NCBI GenBank assembly: GCA_005789375.1
Contig: SXXZ01000222.1
Location: 1-10,693, forward strand
Reading direction: 5' to 3'
Origin: Verrucomicrobiales bacterium
Lineage (GTDB): Bacteria; Verrucomicrobiota; Verrucomicrobiae; Limisphaerales; UBA9464
Length of the DNA: 10,693 nucleotides
Positions 7,522-10,693 of the stretch are shown here, piece after piece (the stretch's first letter is position 1; the number at the start of each line of letters is the position of its first letter). The translations under genes and the position numbers were made by a program. The notes under the pieces are model-generated. The model saw nothing but the letters and a program-made list of their open reading frames with translations. It searched no databases and was not told where the DNA came from.

Positions 7522-9423
7522 GTGAATCCCTCCGACTCCTCTATCCACGCTTGGAAGACGATGGCGGTTCGGTCGGGACTTTGCCTGTTGCTCGGGACCC
7601 TGGGTTGGGCACTGGCAAGTCGGTGGCCGACGGTATCTACCGCCGCCTTCATGTTCGCATTCCTTTTCGGGGGATGGGACCTGACTCGGGAAGTGTGGAT
7701 CGACCTCCGTCGGCTGCACTTCGACACGCACTTCCTGATGATTCTGGTGGTGCCCGGCTCGGTGGCCGTGGGTGCGTTGGGGGAGGCCGCCTTGTTGTTG
7801 TTTCTTTTCTCGGCGTCTTCAGCGATGGAGAGTTTTGCCGCAGGTCGGACCCGTCGTGAAATCGATGCACTTCTGAAGAGCGCCCCGAAAACCGCAAGAC
7901 TCTTGGTCGGCGACTCCGAAAGTGTGGTGGCTGTAGAGACCCTCAAACTGGGAGATGTGATTCGGGTCACCGCCGGCGAACTGGCACCGGTAGACTTGGT
8001 GGTGCTGCGAGGTCAGAGCGCCTGCGACGAATCCTCTCTGACGGGGGAATCGGAGGCCGTGCCTAAGGCCCCGAGCGATTCGGTGATGGGAGGCACCCTC
8101 AATTTGTGGGGCGTTTTGGAGGGGCGCGTCTTGCGTCCGGTCGGTGACAGCGCCCTTCACCGCATCTTGAATCTCATCAATGAGGCGCGGCACCTGAAGT
8201 CGCCCTCTCAACGCCTCACCGATCGCTTCGGGACGACGTATACGGTCTTGGTCTTGTCCGCGTGCCTGATCACGTTTTTGTATCAATGGCATTGGGCCGG
8301 TCGCCCTCCTTTCTTTGATAAGGGAGATGAGTTCAGTGCTTTCTATCGAGCCATGACGCTCCTCGTGGTGCTGTCGCCGTGCGCCCTCGTCTTGTCGGTG
8401 CCGTCGGCCATCCTTTCGGCCATCGCTTCGGGTGCCCGACGTGGCATCCTCTTTCGCGGTGGGGCCGCCATCGAAAATTTGGCAGGGATTCAGGTGGTGG
8501 CGTTTGACAAGACCGGAACCCTCACCGAAGGCCGTTTGATCTTGGAGCGTATCGAAGTTCTGGCGGGCACCGAAATTGAGGCGTCCGAGGCTGCTTCGGC
8601 GCTGGCCCGGGTCTCTAATCATCCGGTCTCGCGATCCATTGCCCGCTGGGCCGACAGTCGGGGGATTTTAGCGGAGAGCGTGGCGGGCACCGAAACCGTG
8701 GCAGGCCAAGGACTCTCGGGCCAATGGCGCGGGCGGCAAATGTTTCTGGGCAACCGCGATTTCGTGTCCCACCTGTCAGGACTCCCCTCCGTGCCCCTGC
8801 CTCCTCCGGTGGAGAAAGCCTCGGAAACGTGGATTGCCGGGCCCGGTCTTTTGGCGCGTTTGGTGCTCAAAGATGCCCTGCGCGCCAGTTCCAAAGCCGT
8901 CGTGGGACAACTGCGTGCGGCCGGGCTCCGCACAGTGATGCTCACTGGCGATCGGTTGGCACCGGCTCAGGAAATGGGTGCAGCCGCGGGTGTGGATGAG
9001 GTGCGAGCGGCTCTCAAGCCGGAGGACAAGGTCGCGGCCATACGGGAATTCCAGCAGCAGGGCCATGGAGTGGCGATGATCGGCGATGGAGTGAATGACG
9101 CGCCGTGTCTGGTGGCCGCCGATGTGGGTATTGCCATGGGCGCCCGGGGTTCTGACGCTGCCATCGAGCAGGCCGAGGTGGTTCTCATCAATGACCGGTT
9201 GGAGAACTTTCTGGTGGCCCGTGAATTGAGTGTCCAGTCCCGCCGTATCATCCGCCAGAATATCGCTCTTTCATTGGGGACTATCTTGGTCATGGCGGTG
9301 GTATCGCTGACCTTGTCGCGCCTCCCCTTGTCAGTCGGTGTGGCGGTGCATGAGGGAAGCACGGTGTTGGTCGTCCTCAATAGCCTGCGTCTGCTCCGGG
9401 TTCGTGCGGTGGTGCCGGCTTAA
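7522..9423 (+). CDS. P1B-4-type heavy-metal-transporting P-type ATPase (Co/Fe/Ni-class, CoaT/CtpD/PfeT-like)
   Basis: P1B ATPases use ATP to export transition metals across the inner membrane. Visible motifs: actuator TGES at residues 174-177, membrane metal-site SPC at 285-287, phosphorylation site DKTGT with Asp329, SNHP with His367/Pro368, LTGD at 474-477, GDGVND at 521-526 and HEGST at 610-614 in the last helix. SPC plus HEGxT defines the P1B-4 group, whose known members move Co2+ or Fe2+; copper (CPC) and zinc types differ. Hydrophobic segments lie near residues 15-33, 39-55, 71-87, 88-106, 240-257, 275-297, 582-600 and 601-627. No HMA domain or Cys/His-rich N-terminal metal site is present, usual for this group. 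Length 633 is typical. GTG at 7522 has a poor SD; ATG at 7561 with GGAAG close by is the alternative (620 residues). No metal regulator is visible. The exact metal cannot be read from sequence. Confidence 0.92.
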   Translation: MNPSDSSIHAWKTMAVRSGLCLLLGTLGWALASRWPTVSTAAFMFAFLFGGWDLTREVWIDLRRLHFDTHFLMILVVPGSVAVGALGEAALLLFLFSASSAMESFAAGRTRREIDALLKSAPKTARLLVGDSESVVAVETLKLGDVIRVTAGELAPVDLVVLRGQSACDESSLTGESEAVPKAPSDSVMGGTLNLWGVLEGRVLRPVGDSALHRILNLINEARHLKSPSQRLTDRFGTTYTVLVLSACLITFLYQWHWAGRPPFFDKGDEFSAFYRAMTLLVVLSPCALVLSVPSAILSAIASGARRGILFRGGAAIENLAGIQVVAFDKTGTLTEGRLILERIEVLAGTEIEASEAASALARVSNHPVSRSIARWADSRGILAESVAGTETVAGQGLSGQWRGRQMFLGNRDFVSHLSGLPSVPLPPPVEKASETWIAGPGLLARLVLKDALRASSKAVVGQLRAAGLRTVMLTGDRLAPAQEMGAAAGVDEVRAALKPEDKVAAIREFQQQGHGVAMIGDGVNDAPCLVAADVGIAMGARGSDAAIEQAEVVLINDRLENFLVARELSVQSRRIIRQNIALSLGTILVMAVVSLTLSRLPLSVGVAVHEGSTVLVVLNSLRLLRVRAVVPA

Positions 9424-9434
9424 TCGAACCTGAG

Positions 9435-9458
9435 CATCCCACTTGGGGCAGTGGGATG
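9435..9458. terminator. Perfect inverted repeat between convergent genes
   Basis: catcccact (9435-9443) and agtgggatg (9450-9458) form a perfect 9-bp stem with a 6-nt loop. It begins 12 nt after the ATPase stop and ends 19 nt before the stop codon of the opposing gene. The location suits a bidirectional terminator. No T-run follows on either strand, so it would be a non-canonical or Rho-assisted terminator, or an RNA 3'-end stabiliser. Confidence 0.5.
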
Positions 9459-9477
9459 TGAGAACGTGGTTTCGAGG

Positions 9478-10693
9478 TTATCGGAGGGTGGCCAGGTATT
9501 CGATCAGATCACGCAACTCGCGGGAGGTGAGTGCTGCCGCCAAGCCCTCCGGCATGGCACTGGGGCCGCGTTCCCGTCGGGCGATGTCTCCCAGGGGGAT
9601 CTTTCGGACCATCAACGTGCCTTCGTCGGTCGTGGTTTCAAGGGAAAGTAGGCCCTCCGACTCGCCTTTGACGGTACCGCCGATCTGGGTTCCGTCCTGG
9701 AGGGTTAAGGCCACGGTCTCGAATTGAGGCGCGATTTTTTGATTGGGCCAGACGATGCTTTCCAACAGGTACTCACGGCTTTGCCGGCCTCCGATGCCGT
9801 CCAGTTTGGGGCCCACCGTGCCCCCGTCGTTGGCGATCTGATGACAGCGAAGACACTGCGCGGTGGGGTGTTCGCGAAACACCTTTCGGCCTCGCGATGC
9901 GTCTCCCCCGAGCAAACAGGCCCGGAAGGCGGCGAGGGAGTTAGTGGATCCAGGCTCGGCCGCTCTGGGCGGGAGGGCGTTGGAGAGGGAGGTCCGGGCC
10001 ACCGCTTCCCGGAGATCCAGTTCGAGTTCTGGGGGGAGTTTTCCGGTTTTCCAACGTTCGATGGCCTCACCCAACACCGGAAGTACGGACTCGTGATCGA
10101 GCGTGCCCAGCACTGTCAGGGCGATTTGCGCGGTCTTTAGGGAATTTCCCGAGGTGGCCCGCTGCACGAGATTCGAGAGCAGGGTTGTCGACTCGGCCCC
10201 GGCAGCGAGTCGGTCCAAGTAGGGCAGGGCGGCGGATTGGAGTTCAGGGTCTTTGAGGGCGATGCGGAGCACGTCGTCGGCCTGACCGGCCCGCAGTTCG
10301 GCCAGGGTCTCCACGATGGCACGGCGGATTTTTACAGGTGTCGAGGTTCGGAGGAATAGATCGAAGAGCGGCGTGCTTGCTTCTCGCGTCCGGAGTTTCA
10401 AGGCGGTGGCCACCACTGCCAATTGCACCTCCATCGACGAAGGATCACCCCCCAGACGCAGCCCGTATTCGTCGGGAGTTTCCGGGTTCATGATTTCTCC
10501 GGCCACCCGGAGGAAGGCCCGTTTGGCGGCTTCGGTGTTGCGTTTAAAGGTCTGAGCTTCGGCGAAGTCGAGTGAACGCCCTAGATCCGAGGGGAGTTGA
10601 GGCAAGGGCATCGCAGCCGTGCCCCGGCCGCTGGTGGCTTCGAGGGCGGCGGCCAGCAGCGGGTTCGATGGAGCGGGCGGTGCCTTCTTCGGA
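9478..10693 (-). CDS. C-terminal part of a PVC-type heme-binding CxxCH protein (partial)
   Basis: The frame is open from its TAA at 9478-9480 to the right edge, so the N-terminus is missing. An internal ATG at 10611 is probably not the start, because 27 more in-frame codons (a PKKAPPAPSNPLLAAALEAT segment onward) precede it without a stop. Counting from that Met, residues about 55-200 are Ala/Leu-rich paired helices resembling HEAT/armadillo repeats. A cytochrome-c-like domain follows: GRKVFREH, then CLRCH at 253-257 (heme attachment), VGPKLDGIGG, YLLESIVWPNQKI, and a LTLQDGTQIGGTV strand pair. Met353 in SAMPEGL is the likely distal heme ligand, and ELRDLIEYLATLR ends the protein. This matches the putative heme-binding domain described for Pirellula and Verrucomicrobium. 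Such proteins are periplasmic and often fused to a sugar-dehydrogenase-like propeller, which would lie outside the window. It is convergent with the metal ATPase. Substrate and partners are unknown. Confidence 0.88.
   Translation of the reverse strand, partial: PKKAPPAPSNPLLAAALEATSGRGTAAMPLPQLPSDLGRSLDFAEAQTFKRNTEAAKRAFLRVAGEIMNPETPDEYGLRLGGDPSSMEVQLAVVATALKLRTREASTPLFDLFLRTSTPVKIRRAIVETLAELRAGQADDVLRIALKDPELQSAALPYLDRLAAGAESTTLLSNLVQRATSGNSLKTAQIALTVLGTLDHESVLPVLGEAIERWKTGKLPPELELDLREAVARTSLSNALPPRAAEPGSTNSLAAFRACLLGGDASRGRKVFREHPTAQCLRCHQIANDGGTVGPKLDGIGGRQSREYLLESIVWPNQKIAPQFETVALTLQDGTQIGGTVKGESEGLLSLETTTDEGTLMVRKIPLGDIARRERGPSAMPEGLAAALTSRELRDLIEYLATLR
9841..9855 (-). other. CxxCH heme c attachment site
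   Basis: These five codons on the - strand encode CLRCH, the motif for covalent heme c attachment through two thioether bonds with His as proximal ligand. Its presence implies export to the periplasm and cytochrome c maturation machinery in the host. Confidence 0.88.

Noticed and set aside
7819..8622. A 267-codon open frame on the - strand within the metal ATPase gene
   Set aside because: It is antisense to the TGES-to-SNHP portion of the ATPase and has no family features.
9478..10611. Treating the ATG at 10611 as the true start of the - strand gene
   Set aside because: The frame stays open for 27 more codons to the window edge with no stop, and no signal peptide follows the Met, although a heme c protein must be exported.

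Overview
The window is GC-rich (roughly 60% by eye) and densely coding. It carries four genes on the + strand (positions 2-9423) and one on the - strand that is cut by the right edge. Two families point to a Verrucomicrobiota (or related PVC-group) bacterium. One is the C-terminal CxxCH heme-binding domain of the Pirellula/Verrucomicrobium type on the - strand. The other is the very long secreted FG-GAP/VCBS + ASPIC/UnbV protein. The assignment rests on family knowledge and not on a marker gene.

Layout: (1) 2-3250, a UvrA-family ATPase with both nucleotide-binding domains and its zinc motifs intact, of a divergent subtype with a low-complexity insertion in the second ATPase domain. (2) 3351-7040, a 1229-residue exported protein with 13 clear calcium-loop (DxDxDGxxD-like) repeats, built as two successive units of a propeller-like repeat block plus an ASPIC/UnbV domain. 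(3) 7123-7497, ribosomal silencing factor RsfS. (4) 7522-9423, a P1B-4-type heavy-metal ATPase (SPC and HEGST motifs), 24 nt downstream of rsfS and in the same frame. (5) 9478-10693 on the - strand, the C-terminal part of a cytochrome-like PVC protein with HEAT-like helices and a CLRCH heme site, convergent with the ATPase.

How the genes relate: rsfS and the metal ATPase look like a two-gene transcription unit. The 110-nt gap before rsfS's ATG carries two small hairpins and a pyrimidine-rich tract that may separate it from the propeller gene. A perfect 9-bp inverted repeat lies between the convergent ATPase and cytochrome genes. The UvrA paralogue and the exported protein do not obviously share a pathway with each other or with the rest.

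I do not see a clear undescribed system: no CRISPR array, tRNA, rRNA, IS element or phage gene. The points most worth a second look are the duplicated architecture of the exported protein, the divergent UvrA with its altered UvrB-contact region and insertion, and the rsfS/metal-ATPase pairing separated by a single in-frame stop codon.
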